Source: Chytridium lagenaria (lineage: Eukaryota > Chytridiomycota > Chytridiomycetes > Chytridiales > Chytridiaceae). Taken from it: a DNA stretch of 61,660 bases. A program made the position numbers and the translations under genes. Positions 22,600 through 34,739 of this stretch are shown here, piece by piece. Position 1 is the first letter of the stretch; each line of letters opens with the position of its first letter. The stretch is taken from the NCBI GenBank assembly GCA_025449115.1, contig JAHLKC010000187.1, positions 1 to 61,660 on the forward strand, read 5' to 3'. The notes beneath the pieces were generated by a model. The model was not told where the DNA came from, did not search any database, and saw only the letters and a program-made list of their open reading frames with translations.

Positions 22600-24300
22600 C
22601 AGGTATGTACCATCTGTGGAGCTCCCCTTTGTGTTAACGAATGCTCTGAACAGCTCTCCCCACGGCGGTGATGCTCACCCGCTCGTGGTGCCTGGGGGTG
22701 AACCTCCATCGTGCCCTGATGGAGGGTGGCATAGCTGGGCATGGGAGTGGGTGCAAGAGGTCGCGACTGTGGTGTTGGGATGGGATAAAGGTCGGGTTGT
22801 TGGGTTGACGTGGTTTCCGAAGGCTGGGGCGTTGAGGTTTGGGGACCTTGGGAATTGGAGGGATCCGGAGGGAACCTATATTGGTATTAGGTATTGAAGG
22901 TTGATAGGGAGAGGTGCTGTGGGGATTTTGGAAGTGGTGGTGAGTTAGCGAGGGGGTTCTGAGTGTTGGAAGTGAAGGGTGGAAGTCGCGTAGGGAAGGG
23001 AAGTGGGCGAAGGCGGGAGAGGTGCTGAAGGTATTCGGAGGTTGTTTGGTGCAATTGCGAGAGATCATCTTCGGTGTAGAGGGTCGGAGCGAGAGAGGGA
23101 GGTGAGGAGGGAATGACGGGGCGCAAGGTAACGTTGGGAATGAGGATTCATTAAAATAACATCTTTAAAGCGTCGGGTGATGAGTCAATTTGTACGAAGA
23201 TTGAGGAGGCGAACCAGTGACTTTCCTTGAGGATGGATGTACACGGCGGGAGAGCTTTGTGCGGCAATCTTGAAGGTTTGTTCTTCTCTTGGTACGAAAT
23301 AGAGACAGCCAGAACCAAAGACGCGAAGGTGGGTGACGAAGGGGCTAATATGGAAGAAGGACTCAAAAGGGGAATTAATGCCACGGAGGGATGGGAAGGA
23401 TATATTTTTAATGATGAGTGCAAGAGGGAGGGCAAGTATCCAATCGCAGGGTGAGAGGTTTGACGGCATGTGCTAGGATTGGCATGAGGATGTTTAAGAG
23501 TGTGCGATGATGTCGTTCAGAGAGGCCATTGAGTGCGGGTGTTCTGGGGGGTGTTGCTTCAATAAGGATGGTTTGCGTCGCAGTATAAGTCGAAGGCATG
23601 GCTGAAGAGTTCACCGCGGTCCATGCAAATGACGAGGACGGTCTTCCCTTCATGTAATGTTAGGCGTTTAATGAGGCGAATTGCCCAAATGAATGCTTCG
23701 GCTTTGGAGCGAAGAGGGAAGGCCATGAGTAACGGGAGGACCAATCAATGATGTGAAGGAGGTACTCGTAGCCATCCCGGGAAGGAGGAGTCATAGAGAG
23801 GACATCTAGATAAAGGTGAGAGCCGGGGTTGCGTTTTCTTTAGGTGTTGCGTACTTATCATCCGCTGCGCGGGTCCTTCTTACAATGGGGCATGTGTGGC
23901 AGGACTCACCGGGAACCAGTGGTGTGAGGGGAAGGTCTGTGGTTGTTCGATCTTTGATTATTTGTTCTAGTTTTGTCACTGATGCGTATCTTAGGCGGAG
24001 GTGTAGAAGGTGAGTTTCCTTTGAAGCGTCATTTGTGATTGTGGCTAACATTCTTTCAGCTTTGCGGGAGAGTTTTTGGGGATGTTGTCAGAGTAATTAG
24101 TTTGAGTAGAGGGCGAGGGAGGAAAGTGAGTGGGGATCAGGGTGAGGGGCGGGAAGGTAGTGAAGGCCGAATCTTTTATTGCAGTCAGGAGGACGAGGTC
24201 TTTGGAGAGGTTTGGTGGGGAAGTGGGGTTTTGGCCATAGATTTTTCCGGGCTTCAGGTCGGTGGAGAGGAAGTAAAGGCCAGCTCGTTCTAGGTCGTTT
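22600..24300 (-). pseudogene. Copia integrase region with pre-integrase zinc segment
   Basis: Minus strand, several frames. The upper part has LERAGLYFLSTDLKPGKIYG and then ETHLLHLRLRYASVTKLEQI, followed by CHTCPIV, the His/Cys zinc segment before Copia integrase. The core follows with LRSKAEAFIWAIRLIKRL, VICMDRGELFSHAFDLYC and ATPPRTPALNGLSERHHRTL, the usual D..E core signatures. Below it, VTHLRVFGSGCLYFVPREEQ is the conserved post-core segment. A Pro/Ser-rich spacer at 22.6-23.1 kb links to RT. Frequent frame changes mark it as inactive. Confidence 0.75.
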
Positions 24301-24339
24301 TGTGGAGGATGTTTTGTGAAGAATTACATTATTCACATG

Positions 24340-26030
24340 GCCTATGGCTCATAAGGACATTTTGCCTAAGTCCGTTGAGTTCCGTTATATCCCGCGTCGA
24401 TGCGTATATTTACACGTCAATATTGAATCCTCCCTTCTTTTCCCTTTAGGTTTTTATATGTACTTTTTCCCCACGTTTATAGGGTTTTTATTGAAGGAGG
24501 TGGCGCGCATATTGTGAAGTTCTCTCTATGGCCCCCTCTGCTAAGCCCCTGCATACAGAGGTAGAGAACCACATAATAGGTGACGAGACTAGAGTCTAGG
24601 AAGTACTCCTAGATCAAGAGTCAAGCCCTATTCTGCCTTTAGTGACAGCGGGGATTTAAGTTGCTGTGGTTTTCGTTCTAATCGTTAATAATAAAGGGAA
24701 AAAAGGAAGGGAAATGCCTAGAGACTAGATCTAAAGTGACTAGGGGAAAGGGGTCTACGAGAAGGGATTCCATCCGCTCCAAGGAGTGTACCAGGTCTCA
24801 TATTCGCCGCAATAAGCCGTTTTAACATGTTCTATCTCAATCTCATCTACCTAGGGCCCTGCTCATGCCGCTCTCCACTCACAGGCAACTAGATAGCCTG
24901 TCATAGCCATCGAGAATAGAACAGAGGTAGTTATACTGACCAAACCTTCGAAGGAATCATGCCCTTGAGGCGTATTCCCATGGCTCATACCTTCTTAGAC
25001 AATGTCTTGGTTCGGATCGCAGTCTCCCTCGGCGGCGTGCTAACCAGAGCACCCGCTAGTACAACTCAACACACAATAGTGAATATAAATGGGAAAGATG
25101 ATAGCACAGCCCACCAGGGGCTGGCCTGAATGTGCAGAGGGCTTAATCCAGGACTACAGAGGTATACCTAAATCTATTCAACTTTCTACAAATAATAAAA
25201 CAATACATAAAGGGGAATCAAATAACAACAACAGGCATCTCGACCAACGTGGTAGCATGTCATAAGTTGGCATACCACGTCGACCGCCCTTCCTTCTATA
25301 AAAACCTCTCTCGTATCTATGGGGAAAAACTATGAAAAACCCCGAGAGGGAAAAGAATGGAACGGGAATAAGAAAATAAGGATAAGGGCACTACGTCTAT
25401 ATAAGCGACGCATTCATGCCTCTTTGTGAGGTTATCCAATAATCTCACAATATGTGCCGTTTATGTGTGTGTGCATATGTTGTGTCTATTATTTATTTGT
25501 ATTTTGTGTATTACTTTAATATGAGAGATTTCTTGATTTAATTTGTACCTGTTGAGTCCAGTAGTTGATATCGAGTTGATCCCCTATCCTCCATCCCCAC
25601 GCGCGTGGCCTTGTGCCGTGATCTCCCCTTCACTCTTAGTTGGATGACAGTTTACCCCTCTGCCCCCTTACCACCTGGTGAAGCTGCAATCCGGCGGTTT
25701 GAGACAGAAGGCTGTGATGGAATCCCTCCTTATTCACAGTGTCCTTTAGTCAAGGCTTGGTCAGCTACATTCCACCTCTGGTGCTCTCCGACCCAATGAT
25801 CAGGCGCTAACGGCAGGCAATGAGTGAGGCTACCCTGTTCTAATCTCTGAGAGGCAAACGAGAGCCCATGTTCCAAAAGGTGCCATAGTAGGGTGGCATG
25901 GAGACTTATAGCCATCCCCAATCGCCACGAGACAATCTGGTGCTGATATTGGTTTAGAAGCAAGGTAAGTCGATAATGAAGATACTAAAAACCGTTCCCT
26001 TCTCCCTTTTTTTTTAATAGAACTCGCGAA
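24340..26030. other. Unassigned sequence inside the transposon nest
   Basis: About 1.7 kb between the Copia pre-integrase segment and the CACTA-like left end. It has no readable long frame. It contains a TATATAAG element near 25399 and AT-rich sequence around 25440-25550, so it could be another solo LTR or insertion, but I find no convincing TG..CA ends with a duplication. Confidence 0.4.
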
Positions 26031-26044
26031 CCCTGTAAAAAATA
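26031..26044 (+). repeat. Left terminal inverted repeat of the CACTA-like element
   Basis: CCCTGTAAAAAATA; matches the inverted right end at 34676-34689 with one mismatch. Confidence 0.8.
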
Positions 26045-27778
26045 AAAGGGACATAGAGTAGATATGTAGGGTATCGTGGCATATAGTTGGTATATTATGG
26101 TATGTGCAAGGTATACAGGGTTAAGAACCAAAATGTGAGCGTATCTGGAAATGGGATGATTGTGGGATGCCCTTCAGCAATCTACAGAATCTCAGACTTT
26201 GGTATGTAAATCATATCAGAAAGTGTTCTATTATATGCATTCCAAAAATCATACCAACTTCCGTCCAAAGTGTTGGCCAGTACTCCACACCATTTGGCCT
26301 GCATTTGTCTTACTCACAAGGTGCTAGGTAATTCCAAGTTAATAGTTTCATTTACACACATTACTCGCACAAGAAAAATTCAGATGATAGTCTTATTAGA
26401 TTTAAAAAAAACGATGCATAATAAACAACTAATAATTCAGTGTTCGCTCTAACTTGTAAAATAAAAATGAAAGATCTTGACGAAAATGCAAGGAGAATCA
26501 CACCACATAACAAAGGAAAATCTACAACTTTAAAACAAATTTATTGAGTTTGACGTTACAAAAGATAATCAGTTTGGGGCAGTTAAATAGTGCTCTCGCA
26601 CCTTACCTCCATTTTTTGTTAGATGTCTTAAACGTCTTAAACGCCAGTTGTCCCTTCTCGCATTGATGCCTACATTGTGGTAAGTAAGATTTCTTAAAGT
26701 TAGATTTTCTTTAAAGACTTATAAGATTAATAAGAAAGTGACGGAGGAAACGTCACGTATAACTAAATGTTTGAAACTTACAGTTTTGGTCCTCGAAATC
26801 CCAGAGCTTTTTTCAAGTTGGACGGATACTTCTTGGTTCGTAGTCATTAATTAGAAAATATTAACAAAGTTGTGAATCAAAATGTTAAAACACTGTTCTA
26901 TAAAAAAGAGAATACTTGCAAAGAATAAAGACCAGGACGCTGGCTTGAAATAGAATTAGAGGCTACCCGACGCAACCAGGCGTCCACAAATCTAATGAAT
27001 CAACATTATTTTATGGGCATGGACGGGGAAAAAATAAAAGAAGAACAAAATCGATTTAAATTTCACCATTACTCACCACCAGGTTTGCTCTCAAGATTCT
27101 GCCGAGTTTTGCGTTTTCAGGCAACCGAACGATAACTCTCTCTATTTCAAACTCCTTTCAAAAGGGAACTAACCGAAATCCTGCACTCACCCCTTCTACA
27201 AGTACCTCAATAAGAAAGATCAACCAGCCCAAGCTCCACGTCAACTGTACTGAACGTTCCAACACCCTCCCCGATCCCTAATCCCTAAGCCTAAATCAAA
27301 AGATACCCAGCAAACTCCTCACTGAAATAACACCGAAGCTAGAACTGCTTGCTTATAAAACACGGCTCATGATGCATCACCCCCATCCTTGCATCAACAT
27401 TTAACCCAGACTGTGCCCTCCTCACAACATCAACCCCAGAAACCTCCGTATCCAAACCCAAAGCATCGTCAAACCTATCCCATCACTGATAAAGGGCACT
27501 TTGGCTGAAATTAAAGCGGGACTTAAAAGGTACCGACAGAAAGGTGGGAGTGAGATGAAGGTTACCTTATTTTACAAGTTGTGGTTAAAGAGCGCTAGGA
27601 GTGACAGGGATCCAGTGAATGCTCTACACAAGTGCAGTCCGAACGGTATCCGTTTTCAAAGTCCCGTACCAAAATTTCTTTAACGTTGGTAAAAAATTGC
27701 GAATAGCCGAAAAGCTAAATTGTCATCATCAATTGTTTACTTATTCTAAACGTAAATAAAAACTACATCCGCACAAGA
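26045..27778. other. Non-coding 5' part of the CACTA-like element
   Basis: Subterminal TGGTATG repeats, then AT-rich sequence without a convincing gene up to the transposase ATG at 27779. It probably holds the transposase promoter. Confidence 0.5.
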
Positions 27779-30700
27779 ATGCGAAGGCTACAAAGGCCCG
27801 TGGGTCGTCCAAGAACACTAATTCGAGATCCACTCAATCTAAATAGGATCAGATGTGTGTGTGGAAAGGTTTACCGTCAAGCATCTGGCCTCAGCTACCA
27901 CATCAATAACAACAAATGCCCAGGGCCCTTACCATCGGAACGTGACGGCGTGGGCCATGAAGAACTGTGTAATGCTCATGACCTTGATATTCCCATGGGT
28001 GAAACTGATAATGCAGGATCTTCGTTATCATTGCCGCAATATTGTTCTTATCTTTCCAACGAAAATGTTGGAGTCAATGCCGCCGCCGATAAAGGTGATA
28101 TGGTCAATACCGGAGACTCAACGATCCTGGACGGCTGGGGCTCGTATGATAAGCAATTACAAAATGATATTTCAGGAATCTTGGTGGGTGTTGACAAAGA
28201 GGCGCAAGGAAATGAAAGCCTAGCACTTTTAGCGGGTTCAGATTCGGAAACCGCGTCCGAACGCAGAAACAACAACTCCAGTTTATACGACGATGAAGAC
28301 CTGTGGCCGGCCGACGACCAAACAAGCAACTCCAGTGGGGCTGGTGAAGGTCGCGATCAACAAGACGAAGTTTCAAGCAGAGATTCATATGAAGACGACG
28401 GAAATTTTCTGACGGACAGTTATGAGGACAGTGATGAAGATAGTGTGGATTCGTGGAGCAACGAATTAACTGGTTTGGAATATTATTCTATTATAATTCA
28501 TCTAAAATACTTTATTGCATACTTCCCAGACCTCACTGAATCTCAGATTGTATTGTTACGGTTGATGCAGTGGAAGCTTGAGTGCAGCATTTCAGATTCA
28601 GCTTTTATGAAACTTCAGATTGTGCTCGGTATGTTAAACTATGTTAAAAACTACCAATTAATGTTCAAGGCTTAAACGAACGAATCTCAATGTTCAAGGC
28701 CCAGCAACTTCTCGACGAATGGACCAAATTTAGTATGGTCAAGTATCCATGCTGTATTAAAGGTTGCATGGCGTACTACGGCAAGTATAGTGAAATTTCT
28801 TCGTGTCTTTATTGCAGCAAGCCTCGGTAACGTTTTTGTTTGGGTTAGTTAATAATAAATAAATTAGATTCAAAGATGGGACTGTTGAAGAAATTGGCTA
28901 CTTTTATTTCTTCCCGCCGGCACAGCAACTTATGGTTCAACTGCAAGGGAAGGACCGTGAAGAGGCAATGCTTTATCGCCACAATTCAACTTTTGAAAAC
29001 CCTGAATGGATAGCAGGAACAAAAGCGATGGATGACATATTTGATGGTCGTCACTATCGAGAACTTGTACAGAAAAACATTTTCACACGCGAACGGCCAC
29101 ACGACATTGCTTTTTTTTTCTCGACGGATGGCTTTCTAGTTTTTGATCAGTAAGGCATTTACGATGGATGTGTCTTTTGTGGTCTTACAGAATTTTAAAT
29201 ATAGGGGCAAGGTTGATGCTTGGCCCATGCTGTTCCTTAACTTGAATCTACCGCCAGAGGAACGGGTGAAGAAGGATAACATTATGGTGGTCGGTCTGCT
29301 TTCGTCGAAACCAAAGGACATGAACTCTTTTCTTCATGTTCTAACAGATCACATGCTGGATTTTGGGAGTATGAGCTAGTTCAAGTTATTTATTGACCAT
29401 TTCAAGGTTTAGGAATGGATTATACGAGCCACAAGAAGGAGAAGAAAAATGTTCGGGGGTTCATGATTGCCGTTGGTGGCGACCAGCCAGCGTTGAATCA
29501 AATAATGAACTTTAAAGGTCACAACGGAAGATGTCCATGCCGCTACTGTGACTTAGAAGGGGTTAAAGACTCGAAAGGAAAATATTATTATCCCATAACT
29601 GCTCCGAGAGATATGAGCCGTGCGGCGGTCAACAGGTCAGCCTCCAACCTTTGGGACAGGCATCTCAACACTTTTCGGATGAACTTACGCACAAAAAAAT
29701 CTATTGACGACACTATTGTTAAGATTGAAAGTCAACGGCACGTGAAGGTTCGAGAAGAATTAAAGAAGAATAGCGGTGTGTACTATGCAAAATGAAACTA
29801 ATAGCTCTAGGGATTAACGGGCCTTCTATTCTTCGATGTCTTCCAACGTTAAACTGGCCATGGTCTTTTGGAATCGACCTTATGCACCTCACATCCAATA
29901 TCGGCAGTTACATTTTTGATCACTGGGCCGGCAAGTTCTACACAGCCGACAACGACGACTCCACGAATTTCCCTGCCGCGCACATAATTAAAAAGAAGAT
30001 ATGGAAGGATATCGATAAATCGTTGGAAGAGGCATCCAAGTATATGCCTACTTGCTTTGGACGTCCTCCCAAGAAGATTTTCGAAAGAACGATAAAGTAC
30101 AAGACAGAAGACTGGAAGAACTGGATTATTCTTTACTCGGTTCCACTTCTGGAAGGCCCTGGACTTTTACCCCAACAATTCACAAAGCTTGGGCTGAATT
30201 CTCTGCCGCCATGCGTGTTTGCTATTCCTCTCCATCAATAACGTCAGAAAAAGTGGATTACTTGGACAATGCTTTCAAGAAGTTTTATTTGCATTATGAA
30301 CGGTAATTGTAGTAAAGTATTTTATTAATCAACTTCGTTTTACTACCACTAGAGCTTACTACATGTACGAAACAAAGCGCCTTCCTTGCTGCAAGTCTGT
30401 TTTTCATTACCTCCTTCACCTCGGAGAATGTATTCGCTACCTTGGGCCTCCAACAACTTACTGGCAATTTCCCATGGAAAGGCTTTGCGGTTTACTTTTG
30501 CCCATGACCAAATCAAGAAAAAATCCTGTTGCTAACCTTGCAAAAAATATAAAAATTTGGATGCAAGTGAATATTTTAATCCATGCATATGGTATGTTGC
30601 TAAAGTATTCGCGCTAATTGCGATTTCAGGATCAAAGAACATTATGTTTTTGCAAGATTCGCCGAAATCAAAAAAACTGGTATTTTCGGAAAAAGGATCT

Positions 30701-31302
30701 CACGAATCCGATCTTGTCTTTACAGAGCTTCTACATCCCATGCAAGAGAACGTCAAATTAACGGATTTTGAGGTTTGTCCATGTTGGTCTTTCCGATTAA
30801 GTATTCATGAATGTAGGTCACTCTTCTGCAAAGATACTACCGGATTAAGCGTGACGAGGATCCGGATTATTTGCAGGCAGATTTAGAATTGATGCCGAAA
30901 TTTGTCACCAAAGCTGCACGGTTAAGAATCGGTGAACAAAACATTTACGGGAGTTTCTTCAACCATCGCGGTCGGAAATCGAGGAATGACTCCTTCGTGG
31001 CCGCAAATATTGTCGTCGATCGCAACGAAAGCAGACGTCAGATGCCTGTTGAGCTGGTGGAAAAGTTGGGGTATGGTCAAGTGGAGTTCTACATTATTCA
31101 TCGTTGGAATAATATTGTATCGAAATTGGCTCTGATTAACTGGGCGGGTAGTGACATCAATATTGAAACGCATGAACGCCATAAAATTATATTTTTTGGT
31201 AGGTTTACACGTAAAACATTTCAAGAAGTTGATAGTATCGACCGAAGTGTGGGATTCTGGAGGCGGGGAGGGAAGGTTGTGGTTGTGGACAAAGAAATAT
31301 AA
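27779..31302 (+). CDS. TNP2/Plavaka-type transposase, multi-exon
   Basis: Transposases of this group (CACTA superfamily, RNase H-like core) cut and paste the element. The N-terminus has a C2H2-like finger, CVCGKVYRQASGLSYHINNN then C, followed by an acidic Ser-rich region. Past the first intron (donor near 28629, exon resuming GLNERISMFKAQQ) come KYPCCIKGCMAYYG and CLYCSKPR, then FFPPAQQLMVQL, DGFLVFD, AWPMLFLNLNLPPEERVKKD, GDQPALNQIMNFKGHNGRCP with CRYCDLEG, FGIDLMHL, and SVFHYLLHLGECIRYLGPPT with WQFPMERLCG. These are TNP2-type landmarks in the expected order. The C-terminus is VGFWRRGGKVVVVDKEI. Two apparent one-base losses (AAAA near 29792, CCCC near 30170) break the frame, so activity is uncertain. 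Confidence 0.82.
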
Positions 31303-31351
31303 AACTATGAAGACAGTCTCCTTAAATTTTTCGAAAAAAAAAATATAATCC

Positions 31352-34325
31352 ATGTCCGAGGAGGTTGATCTTGAGGATCTGACTCCAAGGTTAGTAACGG
31401 AAGCGAAAACACCATGTAAAACCTATGTAGAAGTTTGATGCGTTACACCAAGCTTGGTTTGCAATCTCAGTCGGATGCAAATCAGGTGGGAACCGTGGAA
31501 CCCCAGGAGTTAGATGCTGTGTTCTCTAAACACCCCTCATTCCCAACTCCCAGCCAATCCTCCCTGCACGAAAACGAATTCACCGACCTCCTAGAAGCAC
31601 CTTTTACAATGGATCCTTTCATATCAACCATCTGGTCTGATCTGCACCTACCATTGCAGGAAATTCGTCCCTCTAAATGGAATGAAAAAGCTGACTTCAT
31701 TGGTCAACAAAACTCAGGTGAGAACATACAATTCCGCTCCTCCTCTTCTAATCCCTTACCCACACTTCAAGCATCCTCGACGCTTGCAAGAAGCCACTTG
31801 AATTACGTTCCTCCGGCACTGTCACCCTCAAAGTTACCTGAAAGTACAAGTTCTCAGTTAATGCCGCAACACGCAAAAGGAAGTCGCCGCCAGCCTGCCT
31901 TCGCAGCAAATAGCAACAGCAGCAGCCCATTCAAGCAACCGAGCAGGACGTCGAGCAAGACGTTTGGGCCGAGCCCAAAGTCCTCTGTTACCTGGACCAG
32001 CTCGCCTATCCCGTTTCATGGCTTTGGGCGCGACGCATCTCGGCTGAGTGGCCGTTCGCCCACTCAGCCACCCAAGCTACTTGATGAGAGCATCGGAAAA
32101 AGCACTAAAATTGAGAAAGGTAGGATTCAGTTTGGACTAAGAAAAACTCACATAGCTGTAGCCCATTTGAAGAAATCGTACATCAAGGCCAGCGAGTTGT
32201 TTCAACATTTGGTGATTAGTGATGGTGAGCGGGAGTTACTTACTGATATGAGTTTAGACCATGTTCAGGTAGGGAACCTACTTTTAAAGTTCTAATATGC
32301 ATTCTAGGAATCCGTTCGCGAAGCTTGCAAGAGGTTCAATCCGAATTTGGCATTTACCTTCCACAAAATCCCATCGAATGTTAAAACGAAGATGAAGGAT
32401 TATGTAAGATACAAATATTTTCTTAATAAGCTAAGGCTATTAAAGGTCATGGAAAATGTTGACGATTTCTCAGCAAAGCTCTTAAAACGCGCACGCCACG
32501 ACTGGGCTGTGAATAAGATGTTGAGCCAAACCACAAATGCGCTGAAAAAAAATTTCACCAAGTCGTCAGGAAAGCGGAAGCGTTTTGATTTTGAGTCCAG
32601 CGATGAAAATGGTAGTTCAAAGCCTTCAATATATAATTAACACGTTTTATAGATTTGGATTTAAACATAATCAGCACAACAAAAAAGCGGAGGACTGTTG
32701 AAGACAAAGGTAGAATAAGATTTTACCTTGCATCAGCTCTTACTTTGTCCAGATTCACGAGCTTCCAAAATCCGCACTAATGTAGCGAAAACGTCCAGCG
32801 TTAACATGAGCCGAAGCTATTCTGACAATGGTTCATGCTTTTCTTTCTTTTCACTTTTCTCTTGATCTTAAGCCTTAGTTGATATTGCTAACAAAAGTAA
32901 AATTATTAGGCAAAGAAGATAACCGCGTCACTGCAGATGGCAAAAAAGTCGGAGACTCTCGCAACAGTAAATATTTAATACTTTTTTTTGTTTTGTTGGT
33001 CTTGAATATTAACGCAAATCATTCTTTTGTTAACTAAACAGATCTGTCGGCGAAAAAACGTGATAGAGAAGCTATCATCAACGCAGCATTACTTGGGGTA
33101 AGATAAAACTTTTTTTTTTGTTCCCAACGTTTCCATAGGTAAACCGCAGGAAGGAAAATGACGCCGACCGCAACCCAAACCCTGCCAAAAACGCAAAGAA
33201 AGCTGCGGTAAAGGTAAGGGCTGAGGTAATATTTATTCTTTATTTCGCTTTCATCCTACCTCAGTGTTTCCTCTGTCTTTTTTTTCCCTAACCCTACCTT
33301 CATACATGAAACCTATAGAAAGGTTCAGAAGGGAAACATGCAACAAAGGAAACGAAATCTAAAAGAGCCGCGACGCGTAAGGTAACATGGAATGTTTTTA
33401 TATCACCATAGTAGATGTCAAAGTATATGGATACTAACCTTCCCAAAAATAGGTTTTTAGCGATATCGAGGTGGCCGAAAGTGAAACGGATGATGAAATT
33501 GAGAGCGACGACCATGTCCAAGAAAATTTGACACCAACCAAAAACGCCACAAAAGCTGCTCCGAAGGTGGAGACACGTCTTTCTAAGTGCCCTCCCTTGA
33601 TTATTTATTTTTCGTGTTTAACTGAATCTGCTTGTGTATTTTATTGTTTTGTTTGAAACGTGTAGAAAGGCAGAGGCGGTCAGACATCGGCGAAGAAGAT
33701 TAAGTCGGTGGTGGAGAGTGCGATTGATTGCGATAGTGACAGTGGTGATAAAGAAGAAGAAGAATTTTCGAGAAATTATGGCGGTATTGACGAAGAGATG
33801 GATCAGTCAAACGAGGATCGCCCAAAGGATTCTGACGTGACCGATGAGGAAGAGGACAACTACGCAAGCTCTGGAAATGAAGTTCAAGTGAAAAAATATG
33901 CGCATAAGGTTTTACGAACATCCTTAAACATTATCTATTAACATTTAAATTTAGAAATTATTTTCAAATGGAAACAAGAAACATCAGGCAAACCAAAAGG
34001 TATGATGCTCATTACATTCTAGTAGTTCTGATGTTTCTGTTTCCATTTGAAAATAATTTATAATTAGGCTGTAAAGAAACCACCAGTCCTCCGCAAGCAA
34101 GTAAGACCACTTTTTTTTGTTTTTGCAGATAAGATTTGCTTGTTTTAATTATATAAGGGCTCTGCTATTGCAAACGGGACACGGTCAAAGAAACTGCTGT
34201 TGATTCCTCCAAGATGTATGGAGAGGACTCTCGCCGCAGTAGGCCCAAGCCAAATTACAAGGTGTGAGGTAGCAAGGTATGAAGCAATGAAGAAAAAAAG
34301 CAATGTTTTCTCACTTTTTCATTGA
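31352..34325 (+). CDS. Second gene of the CACTA-like element, unknown function, many micro-exons
   Basis: Starts MSEEVDLEDLTP (31352-31389), spliced to 31434-32268, then 32308 onward, then a chain of small exons with clean borders, ending near 34325. The N-terminal 200 residues are Ser/Pro-rich and disordered. A helical, basic segment follows (AHLKKSYIKASELFQHLVIS, VREACKRFNPNLAF, KMKDYVRYKYFLNKLR, KLLKRARHDWAVNKMLS). The tail alternates Lys-rich and Glu/Asp-rich pieces (KKRRTVEDK, KKRDREAIINAALLG, SETDDEIESDD, SGDKEEEEF). No known domain is recognised. By position it could be the TNPA-like partner that binds subterminal repeats, or a chromatin factor; that is inference. It lies wholly inside the TIRs and shares the transposase strand. 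Confidence 0.6.
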
Positions 34326-34675
34326 CAGGATATATAGGAGGGAGGAAGCATGTGATATGGGGGATTGGGGGTATGAATTTGTTGTTTTCGGCATGAAAAA
34401 AATATATTTGCTAGTAAAATGATATAAAGTGGAATGGGATTATATGTTAATGGTAAGAAAATGGTATGGATCCGTTCCATTTGTTGAGTAGCTTCGTACA
34501 TAATGGTATAAATATGGCATGCAAAAGGGTCTTTTAAATTTGTCCGATTTTCATACCAAATAATTTTGTTCAAATTCCAGGATACATACCAGTTTTGTGG
34601 TATGAAGGAGGCATGAAAATGGTATATCAAGGAATAGAAATGGAAATACCTGGCACATATGGTTTGGATACCATA
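34326..34675. other. Subterminal region, right end of the CACTA-like element
   Basis: AT-rich, with four TGGTATG/CATACCA repeats (34462, 34552, 34585, 34598) and further partial copies. Non-coding. Confidence 0.65.
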
Positions 34676-34689
34676 TATTTCTTACAGGG
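34676..34689 (-). repeat. Right terminal inverted repeat of the CACTA-like element
   Basis: TATTTCTTACAGGG on the plus strand; inverted match to 26031-26044. Confidence 0.8.
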
Positions 34690-34739
34690 AAAACTACCAC
34701 ACAGCCAAAATAACAACTAACATCACTTAGACGGCGGAG

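Larger units (their letters stand above)
26031..34689 (+). mobile_element. CACTA-like (CMC/Plavaka-type) DNA transposon, 8.66 kb
   Basis: The left end at 26031 reads CCCTGTAAAAAATA. The right end at 34689, read inward on the minus strand, is CCCTGTAAGAAATA, 13 of 14 identical. The 7-mer TGGTATG or its complement occurs within about 230 bp of both ends (26098, 26200, 26250; 34462, 34552, 34585, 34598), as expected of the subterminal transposase-binding repeats of CACTA elements. Inside lie a TNP2-type transposase gene (27779-31302) and a second multi-exon gene (31352-34325), both on the plus strand. It sits within the minus-strand Copia element, so it inserted later. Flanks show at most a 2-bp AA match, so the target duplication is unresolved. 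Confidence 0.82.

Noticed and set aside
24340..26030. Possible second solo LTR next to the CACTA-like element
   Set aside because: A TATA-like element is present, but I found no TG..CA ends with a matching target duplication.
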